In this document: piece by piece, positions 12,295 through 21,202 of the stretch
Layout: the number at the start of each line of letters is the position of its first letter
Position numbering within the stretch: the first letter of the stretch is position 1
Source: Gammaproteobacteria bacterium
Lineage (GTDB): Bacteria > Pseudomonadota > Gammaproteobacteria > Steroidobacterales > GCA-2729495
Assembly: GCA_003695765.1 (NCBI GenBank)
Contig: RFHQ01000117.1
Coordinates: forward strand, 1-39,123
DNA: 39,123 nucleotides
Direction of reading: 5' to 3'
Position numbers and translations under genes: made by a program
Notes under the pieces: generated by a model
What the model was told of the DNA's origin: nothing
Seen by the model: only the letters and a program-made list of their open reading frames with translations
Database searches by the model: none

Positions 12295-14700
12295 TCAAAA
12301 GGCGCCGCCGATGGAAAACTGGAAGCCTTCCGAGTCGTCGCCAAACGTCCTGTCCGTGCCGTCTTCGGCATTGAGCGGAATACCATAGCTGAACCGGAAC
12401 AAGCCGAGCGGCGCCAGCCATTGCACGGCGGCGCCGACGGAGTGCTTCAGTCCCTGAGACCCGAGATCATAGCTGATTCGCGTGATCCCATCCGGTTCGA
12501 AGAAGGTCACGCCGCCGGTATCGTAGACCTGGCCGACGTCGTAGAACAGCGTGAAGCGCGCCTGGGTCGACCATTTTTCCGGGATCGGCAGGATCAATTC
12601 GGCCTGGCCGGTGATCAGCAAGTTGCCGCCGTAGGGGTTGCCGAAGTTGTCCCGCGGGCCGAGCGTATTTTCCCGGAAGCCGCGCACGGTGTCGGGGCCG
12701 CCTGCGAAGAAGCGCTTGTAGGGCGGAATCGACGTGGTGTCACCGAAGGCGTCAGCGAAGGCGATCTCGCCGTTAAGCGACCAGGTGAAATAACGCGTCA
12801 TCGGAATGTACTGGCGGCCGGTCCAGGTCAGGGTGTAGAACTCCACGTCGCTGCCCGGGATCGTCGCGCTGAGCAGCAGGCGCTGCCGGCCGCCGCGGGT
12901 CGCGAACAGTGCGCGATTGCGATTGTCCCAGATCCAGCCGGCAACCAGCTCGAAGGTATTGAAGCGCGTGCCGACGGTATTGGTCGAAATCGGGAACTGG
13001 TCGCCGTTGTTCAGCACCCACTCCTTGGCCTGGAAGGTGCTGAATTCGCTGGCGACCAGTTCGGCGTTGTTCCAGGTCAGGCCCAGCACCAGGCGCTGGA
13101 ACTCCGTGATCGGATAACCCAGTTCGACGGCCGCCGACAGCGTCTGAGTCTGGAAGTCGGACGCATCCGACGTGAACTGCGTGATGTCGCGATAGGAAAA
13201 GCTCAGCGTCCGGCTGACGCCGTTGATCGTTGCATACGGGTTGGTATACGAAAAACTGTAGATCGTGCGGAAGCGACCGGTGTTGATGTCGGCGGCGATC
13301 CGGTTGCCCGTGCCCATGAAATTCGTGTGCACGAAATTGCCGTTCAGGATCAGTCCCTGCGACTCGGAAAAACCGACCCCGCCGCCGAACTGCCCCGGCA
13401 GGCCCTCCTCGATCTCGAAATCGACGTCGACCAGGTCTGGCGTACCCGGGACCGGCGTCGTCTCGAACTCGACCTTCTCGATATAGGGCAGGCGCTGCAG
13501 GCGGATCTTCGACCGCTCCACGCGGCTGTTCGACAGATAACCGCCTTCGAACTGCCGCATCTCGCGGCGGAACACCTCATCGTTGACCGAGTCGGCACCG
13601 TTGAAATTGATGCGCCGCACGTAGACGCGGTTGCGGGGCTCGACGTAGATGGTCACGGCGACCGTTTTCTTTTCCCGATCCAGTTCGGGCACCGGCTCCA
13701 CGGTGGCGAAGGCGTAGCCCTCTTCCCCGAGACGCAGGCGGATGAAGTCCGCGCTCTGCGTGATCAGGCGCTGCGAATAGATCTGTCCAGGCTTGGCCAG
13801 CAGGAAGGGATTCAGGTCTTCTTCCGGCAGCACCAGGTCGCCGGCCAGGCGGACATCCTCGATCTTGTAGCGATCGCCCTCGTGGATGCTGATCGTGATG
13901 AAGATGTCGCGCTTGTCCGGCGAAATCGCCACCTGCGTCGACTCGATCCGGAAATCCGCGTAGCCCCGGTCCATGTAATAGGAGCGCAAGGACTCCAGGT
14001 CGCCGGCCAGCGCTTCCCGGGAATATCGGTCGTCCTGGCGAATGAAGGACAGCAGGTGCGGAGTGCGCAGCTTGAACGCCCCCAGCAGCTCCTTGTCGGA
14101 GAAGCTCTGATTGCCGACGATGTTGATCTGCCGGATCCGGGCGCGGTCGCCCTCCTTGATCTTGATCGCGATCGCCACCTTGTTGTCGGGCAACTCCTCG
14201 ACCTCGGTCGTGATCCTGGCCGCATACTTGCCCTGGCTGAAATACTGGTCGGTCAGCGACTGTTCGACCTCCTCCAGCACCGAACGATTGAATATCCGGC
14301 CGGTCTTCAGGCCGATCCGCGCCAGCGGCTCCTCCAGATCCTCGGTCTTGATGTCCTTGTTGCCCTCGATCGTGAACGATTCGATCGAGGGCCGCTCGGC
14401 GACGGCGATGATCAGCGTCCCGTTGTCCCACCTAAACTCGACGTCGTCGAAGAATTCCGTCGCGAACACCGCGCGCAAGGCTTCCTGGATGCGGCTCTGG
14501 TCGAGACGGTCACCGATATTGATCGGCAGATAATTGAACACCGTGCCTTCGGAGATGCGCTGCAGACCCTCAATGCGGATGTCGCGCACGACGAGCTCCT
14601 GCTCTGCCTGCGCCTGCGCCGCCCCGGCGGCGAGAACGAGGCACAACAATGCGCAGCACAAGCCGAACCGTCGCCAGGACTGGCACACCGCCTTCCTCAT
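12295..14700 (-). CDS. bamA: Outer membrane protein assembly factor BamA
   Basis: BamA is the central channel of the BAM complex that folds beta-barrel proteins into the outer membrane. The 801-residue precursor has a signal peptide (about 1-32, hydrophobic LCCALLCLVLAAGAA). Five POTRA domains follow (from about 36 to about 435; for example VVRDIRIEGLQRISEGTVF), then a 16-strand barrel. The loop-6 VRGF motif is at 672-675, and the protein ends in Phe (FQFSIGGAF), the C-terminal signature of outer-membrane barrels. The ATG (14700) is 7 nt beyond the rseP stop with GAGG just upstream. Flanked by rseP and skp, as in E. coli. Confidence 0.97.
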   Translation of the reverse strand: MRKAVCQSWRRFGLCCALLCLVLAAGAAQAQAEQELVVRDIRIEGLQRISEGTVFNYLPINIGDRLDQSRIQEALRAVFATEFFDDVEFRWDNGTLIIAVAERPSIESFTIEGNKDIKTEDLEEPLARIGLKTGRIFNRSVLEEVEQSLTDQYFSQGKYAARITTEVEELPDNKVAIAIKIKEGDRARIRQINIVGNQSFSDKELLGAFKLRTPHLLSFIRQDDRYSREALAGDLESLRSYYMDRGYADFRIESTQVAISPDKRDIFITISIHEGDRYKIEDVRLAGDLVLPEEDLNPFLLAKPGQIYSQRLITQSADFIRLRLGEEGYAFATVEPVPELDREKKTVAVTIYVEPRNRVYVRRINFNGADSVNDEVFRREMRQFEGGYLSNSRVERSKIRLQRLPYIEKVEFETTPVPGTPDLVDVDFEIEEGLPGQFGGGVGFSESQGLILNGNFVHTNFMGTGNRIAADINTGRFRTIYSFSYTNPYATINGVSRTLSFSYRDITQFTSDASDFQTQTLSAAVELGYPITEFQRLVLGLTWNNAELVASEFSTFQAKEWVLNNGDQFPISTNTVGTRFNTFELVAGWIWDNRNRALFATRGGRQRLLLSATIPGSDVEFYTLTWTGRQYIPMTRYFTWSLNGEIAFADAFGDTTSIPPYKRFFAGGPDTVRGFRENTLGPRDNFGNPYGGNLLITGQAELILPIPEKWSTQARFTLFYDVGQVYDTGGVTFFEPDGITRISYDLGSQGLKHSVGAAVQWLAPLGLFRFSYGIPLNAEDGTDRTFGDDSEGFQFSIGGAF

Positions 14701-14707
14701 GCCGGCC

Positions 14708-16075
14708 TCAGCCCAGCAGCCTCGACAGGTCGTTGTAGAAGGCGAAGCTCATCAGCAGCAGCAGGAACAGGATGCCGAGTTGCTGGCCGATCAGCTGCGC
14801 CCGTTCCGACAGCGGGCCGCCCTTGGCCAGCTCGAGCAGCTGGTAGACGATCTGGCCACCGTCCAGCATCGGCACCGGCAAGAGATTCAGGATGCCGAGA
14901 CTCAGGCTGACGATGGCAAGGAAATTCAGGAAGGATTCGGGACCCCCGCTGGCGCTGCTGCCGGCGAATTGCGCAATGTTGATCGGGCCGCTGATGTTCT
15001 TGACCGAGACGTCGCCGGTCAGCATCCGGGCGATCATGCGCACCGTCAGCGCCGCCATGTCCCAGGTCTTGCGCGCCGCGACCGCGGCCGCCTGCAGCGG
15101 GGGATAATGCTGTTCCGCGCGCAATGCCGAGAACAGGCCTTCCGGCACCAGCACCGACGCGCCGATGCGCCCCCGCGGCGGCTGGCTGTCGGCGACCGCC
15201 TCGATCTCCAGCGGCAAGGTCAGCTGCTGGCCATCGCGTTCGATCAGCACCGACACCGTCTGGCCGGGGCGGGCGCGCACGAATTCCACCCAGCTCTGCC
15301 AGTCGGGAAACGCCTGGCCATCGGCCGCGAGAATCCGGTCGCCATGGCGCAGCCCCGCCCGCGCCGCCGGGCTGTCGGGCAGGATCTCGTCCAGTACCGG
15401 CTCCAGCACCGGTGACCATGGCCGGATGCCGATGCCACGCAGCAGCTCACCCGGTTCGGTCAGTTCGGCCTCGAGCCCGGCCGTCGGCAGGCGCACCGTC
15501 CGGACGGGACCCTCGCCCTGGCGCAGGCTGAGCGCGATGTCGCCGCGTTCGAGCAGTTCGTCCAGCAGTTCGAGGATCGCGCCCTCCCAGGTCGAAACCG
15601 CTTGCCCGCCGACGGCGACGATCTGATCTTCCGGCTGGATGCCGGCTTGCGCCGCCAGCGATCCGGGTTCGACTTCGCCGATGATCGGCTTCACGCCCGG
15701 CACGCCCGCGACGAACAGGCACCAGTAGGCCAGCAGCGCAAACAGGAAATTGAGGCCGGGACCGGCGCTCAGGATCGCGACCCGCTGCCAGACCGGGCGG
15801 GCATTGAAGGTTCGCTCGCGCTCATCGGCCGGCACCTCGGCATCGCGCTCGTCGAGCAGCCGCACATAACCGCCGATCGGGATCGCCGACAGGCAGTACT
15901 CGGTCCGGTCCGGGCCCCAGCGGCGCAGCCACAGCGGCCGGCCGAAGCCGATGGAGAAGCGCAACACCTTGACGCCGCAGGCCCGCGCCACGATGTAGTG
16001 GCCCCATTCATGGACCGCCACCAGGATCGCAATGGCCACCAGGAATGCGAATATGGAGTTCAGGATTTCCAGCAT
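14708..16075 (-). CDS. rseP: Site-2 zinc metalloprotease RseP
   Basis: RseP is an inner-membrane intramembrane protease; in E. coli it cleaves RseA after DegS and so releases sigma-E in the envelope stress response. The 455-residue protein has the zinc motif HEWGH at residues 22-26 in the first membrane helix. Two tandem PDZ domains lie in the middle (about 115-295; SLAAQAGIQPEDQIVAVGG and SPAARAGLRHGDRIL). The third-ligand motif is LPVPMLDGG before the last helices. That motif continues with Gln (LDGGQ) where E. coli has His. ATG 16075 has GAGG close upstream. It is 112 nt after cdsA; many gammaproteobacteria have dxr in this gap. Confidence 0.95.
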   Translation of the reverse strand: MLEILNSIFAFLVAIAILVAVHEWGHYIVARACGVKVLRFSIGFGRPLWLRRWGPDRTEYCLSAIPIGGYVRLLDERDAEVPADERERTFNARPVWQRVAILSAGPGLNFLFALLAYWCLFVAGVPGVKPIIGEVEPGSLAAQAGIQPEDQIVAVGGQAVSTWEGAILELLDELLERGDIALSLRQGEGPVRTVRLPTAGLEAELTEPGELLRGIGIRPWSPVLEPVLDEILPDSPAARAGLRHGDRILAADGQAFPDWQSWVEFVRARPGQTVSVLIERDGQQLTLPLEIEAVADSQPPRGRIGASVLVPEGLFSALRAEQHYPPLQAAAVAARKTWDMAALTVRMIARMLTGDVSVKNISGPINIAQFAGSSASGGPESFLNFLAIVSLSLGILNLLPVPMLDGGQIVYQLLELAKGGPLSERAQLIGQQLGILFLLLLMSFAFYNDLSRLLG

Positions 16076-16187
16076 CAGCCCCTCGATCCGTCGCCCGGCC
16101 TGCTCGCTGGCACCCGGCCGCCGCAGCCATAACGGTCAATCTTCGCAATCGCGGCCATCTCCTGGCAATAGCCGCGGCACTCGAGCG

Positions 16188-17009
16188 TCACAGGCTCAGC
16201 AGCTGCAGCCAGCCACCGAACAACGCAAACAGCGGCACCGCCGCCGTGACGCCGTCGATGCGGTCCAGCACGCCGCCGTGTCCGGGAAACAGATGCCCGC
16301 TGTCCTTCAGCCCTGCATTGCGCTTGAACAGACTGACCGTGAGGTCGCCGAGGATCGACATCAGCGCAATCGCCAGGCCCGCCGGCAGCATCACCGCCAG
16401 CGGCAGGCCCAGCCAGACGCCGCCGGCGGCAGTGACCAACAGCGCCGCCGCCAGTCCCCCGAGCGCGCCTTCCCAGGTCTTCCCGGGACTGACCCGCGGC
16501 GCCAGGCGCACGCGGCCGATACGCCGGCCGACGAAATAAGCGCCGACATCGGCCGCCCAGACGATCCCGAACAGGTAAAGTACCACGCCCGGTCCGGCGC
16601 GCGGGTCCCGCATCAGCAGCAACAGGCCGAGCCAGGCCGGCAGCAGCACGCAGGCGCCGCAGACGGCGGTGACGGCCGGCGGCACCACCAGTGGATAACG
16701 CATCACCAGGCCGGCGGCCACGACCCACCACAGCAGGCTCGCGGCCAGCACCGGCCGTGGCGGCAGGTAAACGGGTGTGGCGACGGCGATCAGCACTGCC
16801 AGCAATGCGAAGACGGCCACGTAGGCGAACCGCTGCCGGACACGGCTGAAACCGGCGAACCCGGCCCATTCCCAGGCCGCCGCGAGCAGGAAGGCGCCGA
16901 GTGCCAGTGTCGCCGCCTGCACTGGCAGGGCGAAGAACAGGATCAGCAGGACCGCGACCAGCACGGCGGCCGTGATCACGCGCTTGAGCAACTGGCTCAA
17001 ATGCGGCAT
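16188..17009 (-). CDS. cdsA: Phosphatidate cytidylyltransferase
   Basis: CdsA makes CDP-diacylglycerol from phosphatidate and CTP in the inner membrane, the branch point of phospholipid synthesis. The 273-residue product is very hydrophobic with about eight predicted membrane segments (for example 12-29, 62-80, 110-132). The family signature covers roughly 215-253: SILGDLTVSLFKRNAGLKDS followed by FPGHGGVLDRIDG, with acidic residues Asp222, Asp249 and Asp252. SPGKTWEG (174-181) and WAADVGAYFVGRRIGR (151-166) also match. It lies 36 nt after uppS. CTP for this reaction is made by pyrG of the same gene run. Confidence 0.96.
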   Translation of the reverse strand: MPHLSQLLKRVITAAVLVAVLLILFFALPVQAATLALGAFLLAAAWEWAGFAGFSRVRQRFAYVAVFALLAVLIAVATPVYLPPRPVLAASLLWWVVAAGLVMRYPLVVPPAVTAVCGACVLLPAWLGLLLLMRDPRAGPGVVLYLFGIVWAADVGAYFVGRRIGRVRLAPRVSPGKTWEGALGGLAAALLVTAAGGVWLGLPLAVMLPAGLAIALMSILGDLTVSLFKRNAGLKDSGHLFPGHGGVLDRIDGVTAAVPLFALFGGWLQLLSL

Positions 17010-17045
17010 CCCGTCATGATCTGAAATCCGTGCCGCGCGCGCCGC

Positions 17046-17795
17046 TCAGTCGGCCAGCATGCCCAGCGGTTCGGCGACACGCCCGAAGCGGCGCGCGCGC
17101 CGGGCGTAGAACGCCAGCGCCGCCTGCAGTTCCGCCGAGCCGAAATCGGGCCATAGCGTCGGACAGAAATAGATCTCGGTATAGGCCAGATTCCAGAGCA
17201 GGAAGTTGCTGATCCGGGACTCGTTGCCGGTCCGGATCAGCAGATCCGGGTCCGGCACGCCGGCCAGCGCCATGTGCCGCTCCAGCACGGCTGCGTCGAT
17301 GGCCTGCGGCGAAATCTCGCCCGCGGCGACCTTGGCCGCGACCCGCCGCACGGCCTGCTCGATATCCCAGCGGCCGCCGTAGGCGATCGCGACGATCAGG
17401 GTCATGCGCTGGTTGCCGGCGGTCAGCGACTCCGCGCGGGCCATGCGCTTCTGCAGGATGGTCGGCAGCGACGCGCGGTCGCCGATGAAGCGCAGGCGGA
17501 TCTCGTTCTCGTGCAGCGCCGCGACCTCGCGCTGCAGCACCTCGACGAACAACCGCATCAGGCCGTTGACCTCGTCGCTGGGGCGCTGCCAGTTCTCGCT
17601 GGAAAACGCAAACAGGGTCAGGACTTCGACGCCGGCATTGGCGCAGTTCTCGACGATCGCGCGGGCGGCCTTGACGCCGGCGCGATGACCGGCCAGGCGG
17701 GGGCGGCCGAGACGGGTCGCCCAACGGCCATTGCCGTCCATGATCACCGCCACGTGTCGCGGTCGTTCCGGCTGCTTGTCGGCCTCCTGCTGCAT
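17046..17795 (-). CDS. uppS: Undecaprenyl diphosphate synthase (cis-prenyltransferase)
   Basis: UppS extends farnesyl diphosphate with eight isopentenyl units to undecaprenyl diphosphate, the carrier lipid of peptidoglycan and O-antigen. The 249-residue protein has the catalytic motif VAVIMDGNGRWA (15-26, Asp20), GHRAGVKAAR, FAFSSENWQRP (about 63-73) and the RTGNESRISNFLLW block in the C-terminal third. All are conserved in cis-prenyltransferases. It starts 22 nt after frr. The dxr gene, which supplies isoprenoid precursors and often accompanies uppS, is not in this window. Confidence 0.96.
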   Translation of the reverse strand: MQQEADKQPERPRHVAVIMDGNGRWATRLGRPRLAGHRAGVKAARAIVENCANAGVEVLTLFAFSSENWQRPSDEVNGLMRLFVEVLQREVAALHENEIRLRFIGDRASLPTILQKRMARAESLTAGNQRMTLIVAIAYGGRWDIEQAVRRVAAKVAAGEISPQAIDAAVLERHMALAGVPDPDLLIRTGNESRISNFLLWNLAYTEIYFCPTLWPDFGSAELQAALAFYARRARRFGRVAEPLGMLAD

Positions 17796-17817
17796 GCTTA
17801 CGTCACTACAATCTACC

Positions 17818-18375
17818 TTAGAAATCCATTATTTCTTTTTGTTTTTCTTCAGAAATTTCGTCGATTTTCGCGACGTGCCGATCGGTCAGCTGCTGGATCT
17901 CCTGCTCGCCGCGGCGTTCCTCGTCCTCGGTGATCTCCTTTTCCTTTTGCAGTTCCTTCAGATCGTGGATGGCATCACGGCGGATGTTCCGGACCGCGAC
18001 CTTCGCCTGCTCGGCCTCGTGCTTGACGAGTCGCGCCAGTTCCCGCCGCCGCTCTTCGTTCAGCGGCGGCAGCGGCACCCTGATCACGTTGCCGGCCGAT
18101 GTCGGCGTCAGCCCGAGGTCCGAATTCAGGATCGCCTTTTCGATCACCGGCACCATCTTCTGCTCCCAGGGCGTCACGGTCAGGGTCCGCGAATCCTCGA
18201 CCGCGAGATTCGCCGCCTGCGTGATCGGCACCTCACTGCCGTAATAGTCCACGTGCAGGTGTTCCAGCAGGCTGGTTTGCGCACGCCCGGTCCGCAGCTT
18301 GCGCAGTGCCACGGCCAGCGCCTCGACGCTCTTGCGCATGCGCTGATCGGCGTCTTTGCGGATATCGTCAATCAT
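17818..18375 (-). CDS. frr: Ribosome recycling factor
   Basis: RRF works with EF-G to split post-termination ribosomes. The 185-residue length and sequence are canonical. The N-terminus MIDDIRKDADQRMRKSVEAL leads into RTGRAQTSLLEHLHVDYYGS (about 28-47), the conserved hinge-domain region. The C-terminal helix ends in a highly charged EEKQKEIMDF. GGAGGGG about 4 nt before ATG 18375 is a strong ribosome binding site. It is 16 nt after pyrH and 22 nt before uppS in the usual tsf-pyrH-frr-uppS order. Stop codon is TAA, uncommon in this GC-rich region. Confidence 0.97.
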   Translation of the reverse strand: MIDDIRKDADQRMRKSVEALAVALRKLRTGRAQTSLLEHLHVDYYGSEVPITQAANLAVEDSRTLTVTPWEQKMVPVIEKAILNSDLGLTPTSAGNVIRVPLPPLNEERRRELARLVKHEAEQAKVAVRNIRRDAIHDLKELQKEKEITEDEERRGEQEIQQLTDRHVAKIDEISEEKQKEIMDF

Positions 18376-18391
18376 CTCGCCCCTCCGGCGG

Positions 18392-19120
18392 TCAGGCGAC
18401 TGCCTGCACCAGCGTGCCGATATCGTCGCCGCGCGCCAGCTTCACCAGCGCACCGGCGCGGGTCAGGTCGAAGACGCGGATCGGCAGGCCGTTGTCCCGG
18501 CACATGACGACCGCCGTCGTGTCCATGACGTCCAGCTTGCCGGTGATCACGCGGTCGAAATCAAGCCGGTCGAAACGGCGCGCGGCCGGATCCTTCATCG
18601 GGTCGGCGGTATACACGCCATCGACCTTGGTCGCCTTGACCAGCAGGTCCGCTCCGATCTCGATCGCGCGCAGCGCCGCCGCGGTATCGGTCGTAAAGAA
18701 CGGGTTGCCGGTGCCGGCGGCGAAGATCGCGACCCGCCCTTTCTCCAGGTGCCGCACGGCCCGGCGCCGGATGTAGTCTTCACAGATCTCATGCATCTGC
18801 AGCGCCGACATGACCCGCGCGTGGATGCCAAGACGTTCCAGCGCGTCCTGCAGGGCGAGGGAGTTGATCACCGTGGCCAGCATGCCCATGTGGTCGCCCG
18901 TGACCCGATCCATGCCGGCCTGCGCCAGTCCGGCCCCGCGGAAGATATTGCCGCCGCCGATCACCACGCCGATCTGCACGCCCAGCGCCAGTACCTGGGC
19001 GATCTCGTCGGCGATCCGGCGCAGCACGCCGGGGTCGATGCCGTAGTCCTCGGCACCCAGCAGCGCCTCGCCGCTCAATTTCAGCAGGATTCTCTGGTAC
19101 GGCCCGGTTTGGCGGTCCAC
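18392..19120 (-). CDS. pyrH: UMP kinase
   Basis: PyrH phosphorylates UMP to UDP, an essential step before CTP synthesis by PyrG in the same gene run. The 242-residue protein belongs to the amino-acid-kinase fold: [13 protein letters not shown] (10-22), [10 protein letters not shown] (53-62), and [23 protein letters not shown] with [13 protein letters not shown] in the second half. The start is GTG at 19120; the protein then aligns end to end with E. coli PyrH and no closer ATG would keep the first beta strand. A 134-nt gap to tsf holds a strong hairpin and a possible -10 box. Confidence 0.96.
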   Translation of the reverse strand: MDRQTGPYQRILLKLSGEALLGAEDYGIDPGVLRRIADEIAQVLALGVQIGVVIGGGNIFRGAGLAQAGMDRVTGDHMGMLATVINSLALQDALERLGIHARVMSALQMHEICEDYIRRRAVRHLEKGRVAIFAAGTGNPFFTTDTAAALRAIEIGADLLVKATKVDGVYTADPMKDPAARRFDRLDFDRVITGKLDVMDTTAVVMCRDNGLPIRVFDLTRAGALVKLARGDDIGTLVQAVA

Positions 19121-19152
19121 GGCTCAGGCAGCTCCCGGCAGCTGGTGCGACG

Positions 19153-19172
19153 GACCCCGCCGGGGCGGGGTC
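19153..19172. repeat. 8-bp GC-rich hairpin between tsf and pyrH
   Basis: Arms GACCCCGC and GCGGGGTC pair perfectly around a 4-nt loop. On the plus strand the right arm is followed by TTTG, like a short terminator, but no gene is read in that direction here. On the minus strand, the direction of tsf-pyrH transcription, no U-run follows the stem. It could be an mRNA-processing or stability element, or a weak terminator acting on antisense transcripts. Confidence 0.6.
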
Positions 19173-19179
19173 TTTGTCG

Positions 19180-19185
19180 ATTCTA
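19180..19185 (-). promoter_or_regulatory. Possible -10 box (TAGAAT) for pyrH
   Basis: TAGAAT on the minus strand (5 of 6 to consensus) lies 60 nt before the pyrH start. Transcription would begin close to 19173, exactly at the base of the hairpin at 19172-19153, so that an internal pyrH transcript would carry a 5'-terminal stem. The -35 region is poor. Confidence 0.25.
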
Positions 19186-19254
19186 GCGGAAACCCCGGCC
19201 GGTCGACCATGCGCGGCGGCGGGCGCCGGGCTGCCAGTTCGCGGGGCAAGAGGC

Positions 19255-20127
19255 TCAGCCCTGAGCGTTGAGCTGGGCCTGGACCTCGGCCGCGAAGTTT
19301 TCGGCCTTCTTCTCGATTCCCTCGCCGACTTCCAGCCGGACGAAGCCGTGGACCTGTGCCCCCCGCTCTTTCAGCAACTGGCCGACGCTCTTGTCCGGAT
19401 CCTTGACGAAGGGCTGTCCCAACAGCGTGATCTCGTTCAGGTACTTGCGCAGGCGCCCCTCGACCATGCGGGCGACGATCTCCGGCGGCTTGCCTTCCTG
19501 CGCGGCCTGCTCGGACAGGATCTGCCGCTCCCGTTCGACCTCCTCCGCGGGCAGGTCGTCGGCCGACACGCAGCGCGGATTGCTGGCCGCAATGTGCATC
19601 GCCAGATCGCGGCGCAGCGCCTCGTCGCCACCGCTGACGTCGACCAGCACACCGATCCGGCTGCCGTGCAGATAGGCGCCCAGCTCGCCCTGCGGCCGCA
19701 CGACCTCGAAACGACGCACCGTTATGTTCTCGCCGATCTTGGCCACCAGGGCGTTGCGCAGCTCCGCCAGTGTCTCCTCGCCGGGACTCTGTGCCATCAG
19801 CGCTTCGATGCTGTCCACCTCGCTGCCGAGCGCCGTGGCCGCCACCTGGCGCGTGAACTCCAGGAAGTTCTCGTCTTTGGCGACGAAGTCCGTCTCGCAA
19901 TTGACCTCGACCAGCACGGCCGCGCTGTCGCCTTCGGCCAGTTCGATGCGGCCCTCGGCGGCGACCCGGCCGGCCTTCCGGGCAGCCTTGGCCTGGCCGT
20001 GCTTGCGCAGGTAGTCCTGCGCCGCGTCGAGGTCGCCTCCGACCTCCACCAGTGCCTTCTTGCATTCCATCATGCCGGCGCCGGTGCGCTCGCGCAGCTC
20101 CTTCACCTGACTCGCGGATATCGTCAT
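19255..20127 (-). CDS. tsf: Translation elongation factor Ts
   Basis: EF-Ts is the nucleotide exchange factor for EF-Tu. The 290-residue product begins with a UBA-like domain ([19 protein letters not shown], 8-26), then the EF-Tu contact motif [12 protein letters not shown] (about 77-88), a core with two subdomains, and the [15 protein letters not shown] segment near 230-245. Length and motifs are normal. ATG 20127 follows GGGAAC and lies 44 nt after rpsB, the universal rpsB-tsf pair. Its expression is probably governed mainly by the rpsB promoter and leader. Confidence 0.97.
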   Translation of the reverse strand: MTISASQVKELRERTGAGMMECKKALVEVGGDLDAAQDYLRKHGQAKAARKAGRVAAEGRIELAEGDSAAVLVEVNCETDFVAKDENFLEFTRQVAATALGSEVDSIEALMAQSPGEETLAELRNALVAKIGENITVRRFEVVRPQGELGAYLHGSRIGVLVDVSGGDEALRRDLAMHIAASNPRCVSADDLPAEEVERERQILSEQAAQEGKPPEIVARMVEGRLRKYLNEITLLGQPFVKDPDKSVGQLLKERGAQVHGFVRLEVGEGIEKKAENFAAEVQAQLNAQG

Positions 20128-20171
20128 TGTTCGTTCCCGTTGCTGACGACGATCACAGGGGGACCGCCGGG

Positions 20172-21194
20172 TTATGCCTCGCTGGCCGGCGCGTCACCGG
20201 CCGCTGCCGCCGCTGTGCCCGCATCCGGATCAGGCTTTGCGCCGGCTGGCGTCTCCGGCTTCGCCGCAGGTGCTGCGTCGGCCGGTGCCGGCTCCGCCGC
20301 CGGCGCTGCGTCGGCCGGCACTGGCTCCGGCGCCGCGTCATCGGCGGCCGGCGCGTCGCCGTCCTTGCTCACCGCAGCCGTCCGGCTCGTGCGTTTCTTG
20401 CGCGCCGGCCGCGCGCGGCCGGCGCCAGCCCGGGTTTTCGCCGCCCGTGGGCGCGGCTTGCCTTCTTCGTCGAGTTCGACGAAATCATCTTCGCCGGCGG
20501 GCACCGCCGGGATCGCCTCCTTGCCGGCCAGCACGGCATCGGCGATGCCGGCCGCATACAGCTGGGCCGCACGCATCGCATCGTCGTTGCCCGGGATCAC
20601 ATAGTCGACTTCGTCCGGGGAACAGTTCGTGTCGACCACCCCGACCACCGGGATGCCGAGGATGCGCGCCTCGTGCACAGCGATCTTCTCGTGCCCGACG
20701 TCGATCACGAAGATCGCGTCTGGCAGCGAGTTCATGTCCTTGATGCCACCGAGGCTGCGTTCCAGCTTGTCCTTCTCGCGGCGCAGGCCCTGCAGTTCCT
20801 TCTTGGTCAGCTGCTCGACCGAGCCGTCCTCCTCCATCGCCTCGATCTCCTCGAGCCGCTTGATGGACTGGCGGATGGTCTTGAAGTTCGTCAGCATGCC
20901 GCCGAGCCAGCGGTGGCTGACATAGGGCATGCCGCAACGCTCGGCTTCCCGGCGGATGGCCTCGCGGGCGCTGCGCTTGGTGCCGACGAACAGCACCCGG
21001 CCGCCATCGGCCACGACCTGCTTGATGAACTCGCAGGCCCGGCGATACAGGGGCAGCGTGTGCTCCAGGTTGATGATGTGGATGTTGTTGCGGGCGCCGA
21101 AGATGTACGGCGCCATCTTCGGATTCCAGTAGCGGGTCTGATGCCCGAAATGCACGCCAGCCTCTAGCATCTGGCGCATGCTGATCTCTGCCAC
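20172..21194 (-). CDS. rpsB: Ribosomal protein S2 with long C-terminal tail
   Basis: S2 is a small-subunit protein on the 30S solvent side that helps to recruit S1. Residues 1-225 are a normal S2 ([20 protein letters not shown] at 13-32; [24 protein letters not shown]). At 340 residues it is about 100 longer than E. coli S2 (241). The extension has an acidic patch (234-245), a Lys/Arg-rich part (246-272) and an Ala/Pro/Asp-rich tail (278-340) with an 11-residue near-repeat ([11 protein letters not shown] / [11 protein letters not shown]). The start is GTG at 21194, with GGGAG 6 nt upstream; the protein then begins like E. coli S2 ([10 protein letters not shown]). The longer upstream frame is not used. 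Confidence 0.96.
   Translation of the reverse strand: MAEISMRQMLEAGVHFGHQTRYWNPKMAPYIFGARNNIHIINLEHTLPLYRRACEFIKQVVADGGRVLFVGTKRSAREAIRREAERCGMPYVSHRWLGGMLTNFKTIRQSIKRLEEIEAMEEDGSVEQLTKKELQGLRREKDKLERSLGGIKDMNSLPDAIFVIDVGHEKIAVHEARILGIPVVGVVDTNCSPDEVDYVIPGNDDAMRAAQLYAAGIADAVLAGKEAIPAVPAGEDDFVELDEEGKPRPRAAKTRAGAGRARPARKKRTSRTAAVSKDGDAPAADDAAPEPVPADAAPAAEPAPADAAPAAKPETPAGAKPDPDAGTAAAAAGDAPASEA
20272..20337 (-). repeat. 33-bp tandem near-repeat in the rpsB tail
   Basis: The block starting GCTGCGTCGGCCGG on the plus strand occurs at 20272 and again at 20305, a 33-bp period, with a partial third copy after 20337. It encodes the 11-residue Ala/Pro-rich unit of the S2 tail. The copies differ by a few bases, so the repeat is moderately old or under weak constraint. 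Confidence 0.7.
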
Positions 21195-21202
21195 GTTGTT
21201 CT

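Noticed and set aside
12421-14910. Long plus-strand open frame opposite bamA
   Set aside because: Complement artefact of bamA codon usage; no motif and no ribosome binding site.
16076-16187. Sigma-E promoter before rseP-bamA-skp
   Set aside because: I looked for GGAAC...TCAAA-like elements on the minus strand of the cdsA-rseP gap and found none.
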